The notes: a model not told the origin generated them from the sequence alone. Numbered from the stretch's first letter, positions 39,685 through 47,919 are shown. The stretch: DNA of 47,919 nt from Marivita sp. XM-24bin2 (GCA_003149565.1 QCWH01000024.1:1-47919), one strand, 5' to 3'. Numbers and translations: made by a program.

Positions 39685-40430
39685 CCGTGATCCAGAATCT
39701 GATCGAGGAACGCACGGCAACGGGCGCTGGCGGGGTTGGTGAAAAACACCTCTGGCGGCGCGGTTTCGACAATTTCGCCTGCATCCATGAACACCATCGT
39801 GTCCGCAACCTTGCGGGCAAACCCCATCTCGTGGGTGACGACCACCATCGTCATGCCGGTGTCGGCCAGTTCGACCATCACGTCGAGAACCTCGTTGATC
39901 ATCTCGGGATCAAGCGCCGAGGTAGGTTCGTCAAACAGCATGATCCGGCTTTCCATGCAGAGCGACCGAGCAATCGCCACGCGCTGCTGCTGACCACCGG
40001 ACAGGGCGGAAGGGTATTTGTCGGCCTGTTCAGGAATACGCACCCGCTCAAGGTATTTGCGCGCGGTGCGTTCGGCCTCGGACGGGGACACCTTGCGCAC
40101 CTTGATCGGGCCGATCGTCAGGTTTTCCAAAACGGTCAGGTGCGGAAACAGGTTGAACTGCTGGAACACCATACCGACTTCTTGCCGCAGACGGTAGATG
40201 TATTTGGAGTCCTCGTAGACCTCGACCCCGTCGACGGTCAGAACCCCGGAATTGTGGAACTCCAGCCCGTTGATACAGCGAATGAGTGTGGACTTGCCCG
40301 ACCCCGACGGGCCGCACACAACCATGCGCTCCCCTTCACGGACGCTGATCGAGATGTCCTTGAGGGCGTGGAAGTCGCCGTAGAACTTGTCGACATGATC
40401 AAACGTGATGATCGGCGCGCTATCCGACAT
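39681..40430 (-). CDS. Polar amino acid ABC transporter ATP-binding protein
   Basis: The 249-aa ATPase shows Walker A GPSGSGKS (40-47), signature LSGGQQQR (143-150), Walker B MLFDEPTSALD (D167, E168) and switch H200, in the GlnQ/HisP form (FQQFNLFPHLTVLEN). It is the first gene of the four-gene transporter operon. I start at ATG 40430; ATG 40460 in frame would add ten residues not seen in the family. The upstream 218-bp divergent region contains a palindrome. Confidence 0.95.
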   Translation of the reverse strand: MSDSAPIITFDHVDKFYGDFHALKDISISVREGERMVVCGPSGSGKSTLIRCINGLEFHNSGVLTVDGVEVYEDSKYIYRLRQEVGMVFQQFNLFPHLTVLENLTIGPIKVRKVSPSEAERTARKYLERVRIPEQADKYPSALSGGQQQRVAIARSLCMESRIMLFDEPTSALDPEMINEVLDVMVELADTGMTMVVVTHEMGFARKVADTMVFMDAGEIVETAPPEVFFTNPASARCRAFLDQILDHG

Positions 40431-40488
40431 GCAAAGCAGACATCTACGAAACTTCCCCATTTGGCTGGTGCCATCAAATCAAGGAAGT

Positions 40489-40504
40489 CCTTGCAGGTGC
40501 AAGG
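40489..40504. promoter_or_regulatory. Palindrome in the transporter / AstE-like divergent region
   Basis: CCTTGCA-GG-TGCAAGG is a perfect inverted repeat with 7-bp arms. It lies 59 bp before the ATPase start and 145 bp before the AstE-like start; the rest of the region shows nothing. It may bind a regulator that is not encoded next to it. Confidence 0.45.
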
Positions 40505-40648
40505 TAAACTTGTGCTTCAAGGTGTCGCGAAAGGGGAGACAAAGGTGGGATGCCGGAAAACTGATCGCTTGCCCACCGGGATCATGAGTTGATGTTCGGG
40601 CCAGATCGGCGTCTGTTGGGCGATTAAGGGACCCCGCACGAGGCCACA

Positions 40649-41656
40649 ATGACATCTTCAACCAGACTTTACCTGACGATTGACTTGGAGCGAGTTGGCC
40701 GACAGGCCGGGGATGCGATGCTGCGCTGGTCCGACAACAGCAATCCGCTGGGTTATCATCCGATCCCGGTTATGTCGCTCAAGGGGGGTGCCGGACCTGT
40801 GCTGCTGTTGGTCGGGGGCACGCATGGCGATGAATTCGAAGGACCGGCGGCCATCATGCGGATGCTTCATGCGGTTGATCCGTCCAGCCTGCGGGGGCAG
40901 ATTATCGCCTTTCCGGCGCTCAATATGCCGGCATTTGCCGCATCCTCTCGGGTGTCGCCACTGGATGGGGCCAACCTCAACCGGGCTTTCCCCGGCGACC
41001 GTGACGGTGGGCCGACCGCGATGATCGCACATTTTCTGGAAACCGAGATTCTGCCGCGCTGTGATGCGGTGCTTGACCTGCATTCCGGCGGCAAGGCGTC
41101 GTTCTTTCAACCCTGCGCTTTGCCAACACGCACGGGCGACCCCGCGCTTGCAGCGAAGAACATGGAGCTTGCCCATCTCTTCGGTTTGCCCTTGGTCTGG
41201 CGTCTGGGTGAGCATAACGACAACCGGTCGGTGAATGCCGCAGCTGAACGCGCAGGCGTGCCAATGATCGCAACCGAGCTTGGCGGCGGTGGTGGGGTCG
41301 ATCCGGGTATCACCAATCAGGCAGAGGCCGGGATCTGGAATATCCTGCGCCATCTGGGGATGGTCGCCGGTGAGGTGGATCACCCACCCAAACCGCGCGT
41401 GGTCGAAATCCGCGACCCCGGCGCGTCGCTTTATGCCACGTCCGAAGGACTCTTCGACCGCGCACTCAGCGCTGGGCAGAACGTCAAGACGGGCGATTTT
41501 GCCGGGTGGTTCCATCACGTCACAGAACCCGAGCGGCCCTCAATGAGGTTGACCATACCGCAGGACGGGATGGTCTTGGCGCACAGCAATCGCGGTCTCG
41601 TCACGCGCGGCGAGATGCTGCTTCTGGTGGCTCAGGACGTGGATCAGGCTTTGTAA
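40649..41656 (+). CDS. Succinylglutamate desuccinylase/aspartoacylase family amidohydrolase (DoeB-like)
   Basis: The 335-aa protein has the zinc ligands of the AstE/AspA family: GTHGDEFEG (H59, E62) and DLHSGG (H145), plus the substrate-binding NRAFPG (111-116) and a Glu in IATELGGGG as likely base. Family members remove acyl groups from amino acids, including N-acetyl-diaminobutyrate in ectoine breakdown (DoeB), but no ectoine genes are seen here. ATG 40649 follows GAGG by 5 nt. It is divergent from the amino-acid-type ABC transporter and may process its ligand. Confidence 0.88.
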   Translation: MTSSTRLYLTIDLERVGRQAGDAMLRWSDNSNPLGYHPIPVMSLKGGAGPVLLLVGGTHGDEFEGPAAIMRMLHAVDPSSLRGQIIAFPALNMPAFAASSRVSPLDGANLNRAFPGDRDGGPTAMIAHFLETEILPRCDAVLDLHSGGKASFFQPCALPTRTGDPALAAKNMELAHLFGLPLVWRLGEHNDNRSVNAAAERAGVPMIATELGGGGGVDPGITNQAEAGIWNILRHLGMVAGEVDHPPKPRVVEIRDPGASLYATSEGLFDRALSAGQNVKTGDFAGWFHHVTEPERPSMRLTIPQDGMVLAHSNRGLVTRGEMLLLVAQDVDQAL

Positions 41657-42219
41657 TAGCCGACGATATCGCCTTCAGTCGTTGCGCCAAGTCCGTTCAG
41701 CAAGCGGTTGGAATAGTTGAAGTAAGCGCAAACTTGATTGACCTCGAGAATCTCTCCGTCATCACATCCCGCAATCTTCAGCGCTTCGAAGTCGGATTTC
41801 ACCATCTTGCCCACCGACACGGTCAGTTTGCCTGCATAGCGCAGCAGGGCCAACTCTTTACCTTCGAATTCGTCTTCGGGCCGGTGCGCTTTGAGCGCGG
41901 TGAAAATGCGGTCTGAGCGGGGCTGATCCTTGAGCAGATTGCGCACGTTCATGAAGTGATGCGTGAGCGAATAGGTGCAATCGTTCAGGATCGAGGTGTA
42001 GCTGGCCACCACTTCGAGAAACCAGAACGGCAGCTTGTTGTCGTCTGAATGCAGCACCGACCGATAAAGTGCCACATGCCCGTGCATGGTTTCGGGGCGC
42101 AGCGAATGCACGCGCATCACGGTGTCGACGGTTCCGTGGGGGGTGCGGGCCTGATCCAGCAGTTCCTTCAGACGCGGCGAGGCATCTTCGTCCGAGATCA
42201 TGTCGATCCATGCGGTCAT
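41644..42219 (-). CDS. Carboxymuconolactone decarboxylase / AhpD-like family protein
   Basis: The 191-aa protein has the AhpD-like helical core LEVVASYTSILNDCTYSLTH followed by HFMNVRNLL. The canonical peroxidase motif CxxC is replaced by C81-T-Y-S84, with H87/H88 after it, so thiol-peroxidase activity like AhpD is doubtful. ATG 42219 follows GGAG. It overlaps the AstE-like gene end by 13 bp (convergent) and lies downstream of the enolase-superfamily gene after 79 bp. Related peroxidase-like proteins occur in catabolic clusters; the role here is unknown. Confidence 0.82.
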   Translation of the reverse strand: MTAWIDMISDEDASPRLKELLDQARTPHGTVDTVMRVHSLRPETMHGHVALYRSVLHSDDNKLPFWFLEVVASYTSILNDCTYSLTHHFMNVRNLLKDQPRSDRIFTALKAHRPEDEFEGKELALLRYAGKLTVSVGKMVKSDFEALKIAGCDDGEILEVNQVCAYFNYSNRLLNGLGATTEGDIVGYYKA

Positions 42220-42298
42220 TGCGAGGCTCCTTGGGTCAGTGCGGAATGCCGCGAGTATCGGCAGTCTGCACGGGACAAAGCAAGGGGCTTTGGCTCTG

Positions 42299-43399
42299 TT
42301 ACACTTCGCTGATCTGATAGCTGGACCGCGCCAGCCAGTCGGGGCTGATCTCGACCCCCCAACCGGGGGCATCGGTGACGCAGGCGTGGCCGTCTTCGAT
42401 CGTGTAGGGCGACTCAACGAACAATCCGTATTGCCACGGGTAGTAATCCGGTCCTTCGATGGAGAACTCGAGATATTTGCCCGCATTCGGAATCGCCCGC
42501 AGCAGATGCATGGTAAAGAGGGTCACCATCGACCAGTTCGCGCAATGTGGCGTCACGCGCAAGCCGGCGGCTTCGGCCATGCGCGCCACGCGCAGCGTGC
42601 GGCAGATGCCGCCAAGATAGAGGATGTCGGGTTGCACAATGTCGACCGCTCGGATCTCGATCATGCGTTTCCATGTCGACAGGTCGCAATCCTGTTCTCC
42701 GCCCGTCACGTCAATGCTCAACGCATCAGTGACCTGCTTGGTCTGCTCCAATTCCCAATAGGGACAGGGTTCCTCGAAATGGCTGAACCCGTGGTCCTGC
42801 AGCAAATGCCCCACTTCGATGGCGCGGTCGGGGGAATAACAACTGTTGGCGTCGATCAGCAGCGCCACATCCGGCCCCAGTTCGCGGCGCATGGTCGGTA
42901 TGATGTCCTCGGTGCGGCCGGGCCATTCGTCCTGATTGCGCCCGACCTCTGCTCCGGCGCGGACCTTGAAGGCGTCAAACCCTTGCGTGTCGCGCAGATG
43001 CTTGAGACGCGCGGCCTCGTCCGTCGGGGTGATGTCGCGCTTCATCGACGACGCATAGGCGCGGATTTTACCGGGTGTGCCCCCCAGAAGTTCGACAACC
43101 GGTTTGTCCAGCCGCTTGCCCCGCCAATCCCAGATCGCGGTGTCCAGGCCTGCCATCGCGCGACGCAGGTAAGATCCGGGAAATTTGTGTTCCCGCTCGG
43201 TCACGATATCGAGCAGATCATCGAGATCGGTGGTGTCTTTTCCAAGCGTCCAGGGAGCAACCTGCCGGTGCAGCACCTGACAGGTGATGTCCGAATGATA
43301 GGTCGACACCTGACCCCAGCCCTGCGTGCCATCCTCGGCGGTGACACGCACAAAGCCGACATCCGGGGTGGTAAAGGTCTCGATGGATTTCAGCTTCAT
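42299..43399 (-). CDS. Mandelate racemase / muconate lactonizing enzyme family protein (enolase superfamily)
   Basis: The 366-aa protein has the KxR motif FKVRAG (K145, R147), three metal ligands D183 (LLIDAN), E209 (FEEP) and E235 (GGEQ) and the His of TPHCANWS (H285). Enolase-superfamily enzymes abstract a proton alpha to a carboxylate and then dehydrate, racemise or lactonise it. An acid-sugar dehydratase or amino-acid racemase is possible. ATG 43399. The GMC oxidoreductase gene lies 11 bp upstream on the same strand, so the two are likely one operon. Confidence 0.9.
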   Translation of the reverse strand: MKLKSIETFTTPDVGFVRVTAEDGTQGWGQVSTYHSDITCQVLHRQVAPWTLGKDTTDLDDLLDIVTEREHKFPGSYLRRAMAGLDTAIWDWRGKRLDKPVVELLGGTPGKIRAYASSMKRDITPTDEAARLKHLRDTQGFDAFKVRAGAEVGRNQDEWPGRTEDIIPTMRRELGPDVALLIDANSCYSPDRAIEVGHLLQDHGFSHFEEPCPYWELEQTKQVTDALSIDVTGGEQDCDLSTWKRMIEIRAVDIVQPDILYLGGICRTLRVARMAEAAGLRVTPHCANWSMVTLFTMHLLRAIPNAGKYLEFSIEGPDYYPWQYGLFVESPYTIEDGHACVTDAPGWGVEISPDWLARSSYQISEV

Positions 43400-43410
43400 A
43401 GCGTGCCCTT

Positions 43411-45027
43411 TCAGCCTAGCGCGTCTTCGAGGATAAGGTCCGATGCTTTTTCGCCCACCATGATCGCAGGGGCGTTTGTATTGCCTGTCGGAATGGTCGG
43501 AAAGATTGACGCATCCGCCACCCGCAACCCGTCAACCCCGCGCACCCGCAGCCGTGGGTCCACAACCGAAGTCGCCGGATCGCTGCCCATCCGGCAGGTC
43601 GAGCATTGGTGAAATACCGTCCATGCTGTCTTGCGGATATAGGCCTCGATTGCCGTGTCATCGTCGACCTGAGGCCCGGGCAGCAACTCGCTGTCAATTA
43701 CGGCGCGCATCGCCGACGTTCCCGCGATCCTGCGCATCAGCTTCGTGCCGGTCACCATCAGCTCGCGGTCATAGTCGGTGGACATGTAGTTCGGATGCAT
43801 CTCCGGAGCCACGAAAGGGTCGGGCGATCGAATTTGCAGATGTCCCACACTGGTCGGCTTGCACGGGTTAAACCCAATGAGCAGGCCGGGAAAAGGGTCG
43901 GGACTCATCAGGGGGCGCACACCAACAGGCGCGCGGGTGTAGCTGACCGGTGAGAAATAAAGCTGCAGATCAGGGCCGGGCGAGTCTTCCAGCACCCGGA
44001 TGAACCCGCCGCCCTGATTGAGGCTCAACGACAGCGGTCCTTTGCGTTTCATTGCGTAATGCAGCGCGACTTTCATTTTGCCAAGCAGCGGACCCAGCTG
44101 CTGATTGAGGCTCGCGACCTTCGACACATAGAGGTTGTCGCTGCCCAGATGGTCCTGGAGATTCCGGCCCACCTGTGGTGCCTCAAGCAGCACGTCGATG
44201 CCGTGGTCCTGCAACACCTGTCCCGGCCCGATGCCCGAGAGTTGCATCAATTGCGGCGAATTGATCGCGCCACCAGAAAGGATCACCTCGGCCCGGGCGT
44301 GAGCAGTCTTGGTCTGGCCTTTCTGCCGGTATTCGACGCCGACGGCACGTTTGCCGTCAAACAGAACCCGGGTAACATGCGCACGTGTCCGGACGTCGAG
44401 GTTTGGACGTTTTCGCGCCGGGGCAAGGTAGCATCGGGCCGCCGATGCCCGGTATCCGTTTTTCGTTGTGATCTGGTAGGTTGCGGCGCCTTCCATGTCG
44501 GGGCCGTTGTAATCCGGGTTGGTTGGAAACCCGGCTTGTGCCGCAGCGTCGAGATAGACTTGGGTGAGCGGGTGGACCTCGGGGTAGACATCGTGCACGC
44601 ACAGCGGTCCACCTGTGCCGCGCGCATCGCTTTGCGGGCCATCCCAGTTTTCCATGCGCCGAAATATCGGTTCAACGTCGCTCCAACCCCATCCTGGCGC
44701 GACGCTGTTCCATTCGGCGTAGTCATTTCTGTGACCTCGCACATAGACCATCGCGTTGATCGAACTTGACCCTCCAAGCACCTTGCCGCGCGGCCAGTAG
44801 ATAGGTCTGTTGTCGAGGTTCGGGTCGGGTTCTGTGACGTATTTCCAGTTCACCTTGGCGTCATAGAAGATTTTGCCATAGCCGATGGGAACTTGAATCC
44901 AGGGGGTCATATCTGACCCGCCAGCTTCGAGAAGAAGCACCGTGTACTTGCCTGACGCGGTCAGGCGGTTGGCTAAAACAGAGCCAGCGGAGCCTGCTCC
45001 GACGATCACAAAATCAAAGACGTCCAA
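43411..45027 (-). CDS. GMC family oxidoreductase (choline-dehydrogenase-like)
   Basis: The 538-aa flavoprotein opens with the FAD-binding FVIVGAGSAGSVLANRL, has RGKVLGGSSSINAMVYVRG (GMC signature 1), SGGAINSPQLMQLSGIGP (signature 2) and the catalytic end with HQCSTCRMG and the final GNTNAPAIMVGEKA. It oxidises an alcohol to aldehyde or acid, passing electrons to quinone or a dye; no signal peptide is visible. The start is TTG 45027, with GGAGG 4 nt upstream. It is upstream of the enolase-superfamily gene (11 bp). The substrate is unknown; choline is only one possibility. Confidence 0.92.
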   Translation of the reverse strand: MDVFDFVIVGAGSAGSVLANRLTASGKYTVLLLEAGGSDMTPWIQVPIGYGKIFYDAKVNWKYVTEPDPNLDNRPIYWPRGKVLGGSSSINAMVYVRGHRNDYAEWNSVAPGWGWSDVEPIFRRMENWDGPQSDARGTGGPLCVHDVYPEVHPLTQVYLDAAAQAGFPTNPDYNGPDMEGAATYQITTKNGYRASAARCYLAPARKRPNLDVRTRAHVTRVLFDGKRAVGVEYRQKGQTKTAHARAEVILSGGAINSPQLMQLSGIGPGQVLQDHGIDVLLEAPQVGRNLQDHLGSDNLYVSKVASLNQQLGPLLGKMKVALHYAMKRKGPLSLSLNQGGGFIRVLEDSPGPDLQLYFSPVSYTRAPVGVRPLMSPDPFPGLLIGFNPCKPTSVGHLQIRSPDPFVAPEMHPNYMSTDYDRELMVTGTKLMRRIAGTSAMRAVIDSELLPGPQVDDDTAIEAYIRKTAWTVFHQCSTCRMGSDPATSVVDPRLRVRGVDGLRVADASIFPTIPTGNTNAPAIMVGEKASDLILEDALG

Positions 45028-45247
45028 GGGTCCTCCGCAGCATGACGGGTCTCATTGCATCAACGATGCCGGACGGATCGTGATCGTCGATTCCCAAGCG
45101 TTAGTGAGATGATCTTTCCCACGCAAGCGGTCGCAGCAAGCTTTGCGCTAAATGCTTCGCTTTAAACGCGTTACTGCGGCTGCCACTCTCAGAAGCGCAG
45201 CCAAACCCCTTTGCTCAAAGAGGCTGTGCGACATCGCTGGTTCAGCT

Positions 45248-45565
45248 TTAAGACGCTTTGATTTCCTGGATCGACGTGAAGCCCTCAAACCGCGGTGTGC
45301 CCTCGTAGAGCGGGCGCGTCTCGCCCGCGCGGGCATGCGATGCGCGGAATTCCTCGCTCGTGGTCCAGCTGCGGAAATGCTCTTCGGTTTCCCACACAGT
45401 ATGGGACGCGTAGAGGATGCATCCGTCTTGTTGCGGGCCTTTCAGCATGTGGAAGGAAACGAAGCCGGCCATAGTCTGCAAGTGACTTTCCCGCGCCAGC
45501 CACAGCTCTTCAAATGCGTCAGCGTTTTCGAGCGGGACGGTAAAGCGGTTCATGGCAAGATACAT
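45248..45565 (-). CDS. Antibiotic biosynthesis monooxygenase (ABM/IsdG-like) domain protein
   Basis: The 105-aa protein has the ABM fold pattern: MYLAMNRFTVPLENADAFEE, LWLARESHLQTMAGFVSFHM, SHTVWETEEHFRSWTTSEEF, with HARAG after it, similar to heme-degrading IsdG/HmoB-type proteins. It may oxidise a small quinone or heme, or be a stress-response hydrolase-like protein. ATG 45565; AAGG lies about 11 nt upstream. The 220-bp gap between its stop and the GMC gene shows nothing clear. Confidence 0.82.
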   Translation of the reverse strand: MYLAMNRFTVPLENADAFEELWLARESHLQTMAGFVSFHMLKGPQQDGCILYASHTVWETEEHFRSWTTSEEFRASHARAGETRPLYEGTPRFEGFTSIQEIKAS

Positions 45566-45851
45566 GGGGCGTGGGTCCTTGGGTCGTTGGGTCTTTACGT
45601 GCAGGCGTGCGGCTTTGCAGTTGGTCGCGTTTCTGTCCGTAAAGCTAGGCGATTTCCCCGCCGGGTCCAACCCACCGGACCTGCGCAGAGCCATTTCAAA
45701 CTTGGGAAACGCATGTCATGAAGAGGAGCCCCCGCAAGCCTGCGTGAAACGTGGTTTCGTCATATATCTTTTCGATTTCGATCTCTTGATATTTTCTGAA
45801 GCTTCTGCAAAGCATATCTGAAACCGAAAATTATGCAGCGATAGGGAAATC

Positions 45852-46559
45852 TTGCAAAGCATCGGTGACGCCCTCGGACTTGCTTTCGCTCTGGTTCTCT
45901 CCGGTGATCCTGACCTGTTGGAGATCGTGCTGCTTTCGTTAAGGGTGAGCCTCACTGCCACGGCATTGGCGTGTCTGATCGGTTTCCCCATCGGTGCGCT
46001 GGTGGCGATTGGCCGTTTTCCCGGCCGGAATGCGGTTCTGGTTTTCATGAACGCGCTTATGGGGTTGCCTCCGGTCGTGGTCGGGTTGCTGGTCTATCTG
46101 CATCTGTCGCGCTCAGGCCCTTTGGGGTTTCTGGGTCTGCTCTACACACCCACCGCGATGATCATTGCGCAGATCATCCTGATCGCGCCCATCGTCGCGG
46201 CCCTGTCACGGCAAGTGCTGGAAGACTTGCATTCAGAATACGCAGAACAGTTCAGGTCACTTTGTCTGACCCGTCTGCAAACTGTACAGGCTCTTTTATG
46301 GGATGCGCGGTATTCCTTGCTGACGGTCGGTCTTGCCGGATTTGGACGCGCTGTGGCAGAGGTCGGTGCTGTGATCATTGTGGGTGGCAATATCGACCAC
46401 CTGACACGTGTGATGACCACAGCGATTGCACTGGAGACCTCCAAAGGGGACCTCGCACTGGCGCTGGCTCTTGGGATCATTCTCTTGGTCATTGCCTTAG
46501 GTGTGAATGCGGCGGTGCATTCCGTTCGAATGACGGCAACACGGCAGGCCTATGTTTGA
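45852..46559 (+). CDS. tupB: Tungstate ABC transporter permease TupB
   Basis: The 235-aa inner-membrane protein has about five helices, and MGLPPVVVGLLVYLHLSRSG, and GLAGFGRAVAEVGAVIIVGG then NIDHLTRVMTTAIALETSKG, the stretch typical of TupB/ModB-like permeases. It forms the channel for tungstate (or molybdate) import. The start is TTG 45852 with AGGGA upstream, and no ATG is available nearby. It overlaps tupC by 8 bp. The 286 bp before it (45566-45851) hold no gene. Confidence 0.9.
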   Translation: MQSIGDALGLAFALVLSGDPDLLEIVLLSLRVSLTATALACLIGFPIGALVAIGRFPGRNAVLVFMNALMGLPPVVVGLLVYLHLSRSGPLGFLGLLYTPTAMIIAQIILIAPIVAALSRQVLEDLHSEYAEQFRSLCLTRLQTVQALLWDARYSLLTVGLAGFGRAVAEVGAVIIVGGNIDHLTRVMTTAIALETSKGDLALALALGIILLVIALGVNAAVHSVRMTATRQAYV

Positions 46560-47310
46560 TGCGGCTCACATCCGGTCAGAGGCTTCGAACCGGGGCAAGA
46601 CCCGTATGACGGATCTTTTGCCGATGAGCATGCGGGACGTCGTGTTGCGCTTTGACTCCGACGCCGTGCTGAAAGGCGTGACGATGGAATTGGACACCGA
46701 TGGGTGCACAGTCATCATGGGGCCGAATGGGGCAGGCAAAAGCCTTTTGCTGAAACTGATGCACGGACTGATGCCGCCAACATCGGGCCAGATCAGTTGG
46801 GGAGCAGTGCCACCCTCCGAGGTGATGTCCCGGCAAGCGCTTGTGTTTCAGAAACCTGTGTTGCTGCGGCGCTCTGTGGCTGCCAATATTGATTTCGTCC
46901 TGAAGACGCGTGGCAAAGACATAAGCTTGCGCGACGGGCTTCTGGAGCATGTCGGCTTGCTTCACAAAGCGACGCAGCCCGCGCGGTTGCTCTCGGGCGG
47001 TGAAGCGCAACGATTGTCACTGGCGCGGGCGCTGGCAACAGATCCCGAGGTGCTGTTTCTCGATGAACCCACGGCCAGTCTTGATCCCGCGTCGGTTTTG
47101 GCGATCGAACGCATCGTTGCGGATGCCCGCCTGCGGGGCGTGCGGATTGTCCTGGTAACACACGATATTGGCCAAGCGCGCCGCATGGCAGATGATGTCG
47201 TCTTTTTGCAGGCTGGACAGGTCGCCGAACACAGCGGTGCCACCACATTTTTTTCCGGCCCCCGGTCACAGGCGGCGCAGGATTACCTGGACGGCAGAAT
47301 TGTCGTTTGA
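46552..47310 (+). CDS. tupC: Tungstate ABC transporter ATP-binding protein TupC
   Basis: The 252-aa ATPase shows Walker A GPNGAGKS (57-64), signature LLSGGEAQR, Walker B LFLDEPTASLD and switch His in VTHD. It powers TupB. ATG 46552 overlaps the TupB stop; ATG 46606 (MTDLLPMSM) would give a length closer to family norm, so the start is uncertain. It is 26 bp before tupA. Confidence 0.9.
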   Translation: MFDAAHIRSEASNRGKTRMTDLLPMSMRDVVLRFDSDAVLKGVTMELDTDGCTVIMGPNGAGKSLLLKLMHGLMPPTSGQISWGAVPPSEVMSRQALVFQKPVLLRRSVAANIDFVLKTRGKDISLRDGLLEHVGLLHKATQPARLLSGGEAQRLSLARALATDPEVLFLDEPTASLDPASVLAIERIVADARLRGVRIVLVTHDIGQARRMADDVVFLQAGQVAEHSGATTFFSGPRSQAAQDYLDGRIVV

Positions 47311-47336
47311 TGTACCGTCAACAAAAGAGAAGCTTC

Positions 47337-47919
47337 ATGCGTTTAAAGCATATTACCGCATGCATTTTGGCGCTGACAGTGGCTACTGGCGCCACAGCTC
47401 AGGACACGTCCATCATTGTGCAATCGACAACCTCGACGGCTAATTCTGGTCTGTATGACCATCTGCTTCCAATCTTTCAGGACGCGAGCGGTATTCAGGT
47501 CAATGTCGTTGCGGTTGGCACCGGACAGGCGATCCGCAATGCCCAGAACTGTGACGGGGATGTGCTCTTGGTGCATGCCAAGCCGTCCGAGGAAATGTTC
47601 GTGGCAAAGGGCTATGGGACGATTCGCACCGATCTGATGTACAATGACTTTGTCATCGTCGGACCCGAGGCCGATCCAGCGGGCGTGGCGGGCATGACCA
47701 ACGTGCAAGCGGCACTGGCGAAAATCGCTGAAAGCGAAGCGCTTTTCGCGTCGCGCGGCGACGATAGTGGGACACATAAAAAAGAGCTGTCGCTTTGGGC
47801 CCGCTCAGGGGTCGATCCGACAGCCGCCAGCGGGACGTGGTATCGCGAAACCGGTTCGGGCATGGGGGCTACGCTCAATGCCGGGATTGGCATGGGCGCG
47901 TATGTGATGACAGACCGGG
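47337..47919 (+). CDS. tupA: Tungstate-binding protein TupA (partial, C-terminus outside window)
   Basis: The frame is open to the window end (194 codons visible). A signal peptide (about 1-22, LALTVATGATAQ) precedes a mature segment with TTSTANSGLYDHLLPIF, the TupA signature that binds tungstate with very high affinity, distinguishing it from ModA. It is the periplasmic part of the Tup system. ATG 47337 has AAGAGAAG upstream. Gene order tupB-tupC-tupA is unusual but within one strand and operon. Confidence 0.93.
   Translation, partial: MRLKHITACILALTVATGATAQDTSIIVQSTTSTANSGLYDHLLPIFQDASGIQVNVVAVGTGQAIRNAQNCDGDVLLVHAKPSEEMFVAKGYGTIRTDLMYNDFVIVGPEADPAGVAGMTNVQAALAKIAESEALFASRGDDSGTHKKELSLWARSGVDPTAASGTWYRETGSGMGATLNAGIGMGAYVMTDR

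Noticed and set aside
45028-45247. Possible gene or riboswitch in the gap after the ABM gene
   Set aside because: Only small, unstable repeats are visible (for example CTTTG-CT-CAAAG); nothing supports a gene or a known aptamer.
45566-45851. Molybdate/tungstate riboswitch or ModE-type site before tupB
   Set aside because: I could not match a Moco-RNA core or a clear ModE palindrome; only GAAGCTTC and a short GAAAC/GTTTC hairpin are seen.

Overview
The window looks like a chromosomal segment of an alphaproteobacterium, most likely a Rhodobacteraceae (Roseobacter-type) genome. The grounds are the high-GC coding style, dense packing with many 4-bp gene overlaps, a complete PhyR-NepR-EcfG general stress module (an alphaproteobacterial hallmark), and families common in that group: Host_attach protein, AI-2E permease, IclR and GcvA-type LysR regulators, GMC and Rieske enzymes. 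Species is not claimed. I see no rRNA, tRNA, insertion sequence, phage or CRISPR array.

Layout. 1-17.4 kb is mostly core metabolism: a partial sulfotransferase, a FadB/FadJ-like bifunctional protein with eroded motifs, a GAPDH-family enzyme divergent from an IclR regulator, metF divergent from metR, a cold-shock protein, an ArsC/Spx-family protein, a phosphatase-ABC exporter pair, two PLP aminotransferases, the lipoprotein-release genes lolC/E and lolD, a malate/lactate dehydrogenase-family enzyme, a DUF3047 protein, a small DMT permease and a lipoprotein cytochrome c.

17.5-32.3 kb is a general-stress-response island. At its centre phyR (26347-27156, minus) diverges from nepR-ecfG (27264-27969, plus). 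By eye I found ten sites matching GGAAC-N16/17-CGTT, the known EcfG promoter form (six exact, one exact with the longer spacer, three or so with a one-base change in the -10). Six of them lie about 28-34 nt before a start codon. They would drive a MATE exporter, a 62-aa membrane protein plus a Rho_N-like protein, a DUF883-like protein, a DUF1328 protein, phyR, nepR-ecfG-phospholipase D, a YihY/BrkB protein, a Pmp3-DUF4112-Host_attach operon, and an 80-aa protein plus CsbD. The most intriguing target is a tight seven-gene operon (24301 down to 19527) that starts with a DUF2383 protein and three membrane/coiled-coil stress proteins and ends with an AI-2E permease, an amidoligase and a class-I glutamine amidotransferase: a candidate undescribed stress-induced amide-ligation system. 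A degenerate receiver protein and a Crp/Fnr regulator also sit in the island.

32.4-45.6 kb is accessory catabolism and uptake: a membrane di-iron desaturase coupled to a Rieske ferredoxin, a Rieske oxygenase, a LysR regulator with two near-identical candidate operators, an M29/NicX-like metalloenzyme, a four-gene polar amino-acid-type ABC transporter, and a group encoding an AstE/aspartoacylase-family amidohydrolase, a carboxymuconolactone-decarboxylase-family protein, an enolase-superfamily enzyme, a GMC oxidoreductase and an ABM-domain protein. The substrate is not evident. 45.8 kb to the end is a tungstate uptake operon, tupB-tupC-tupA, cut by the window edge.
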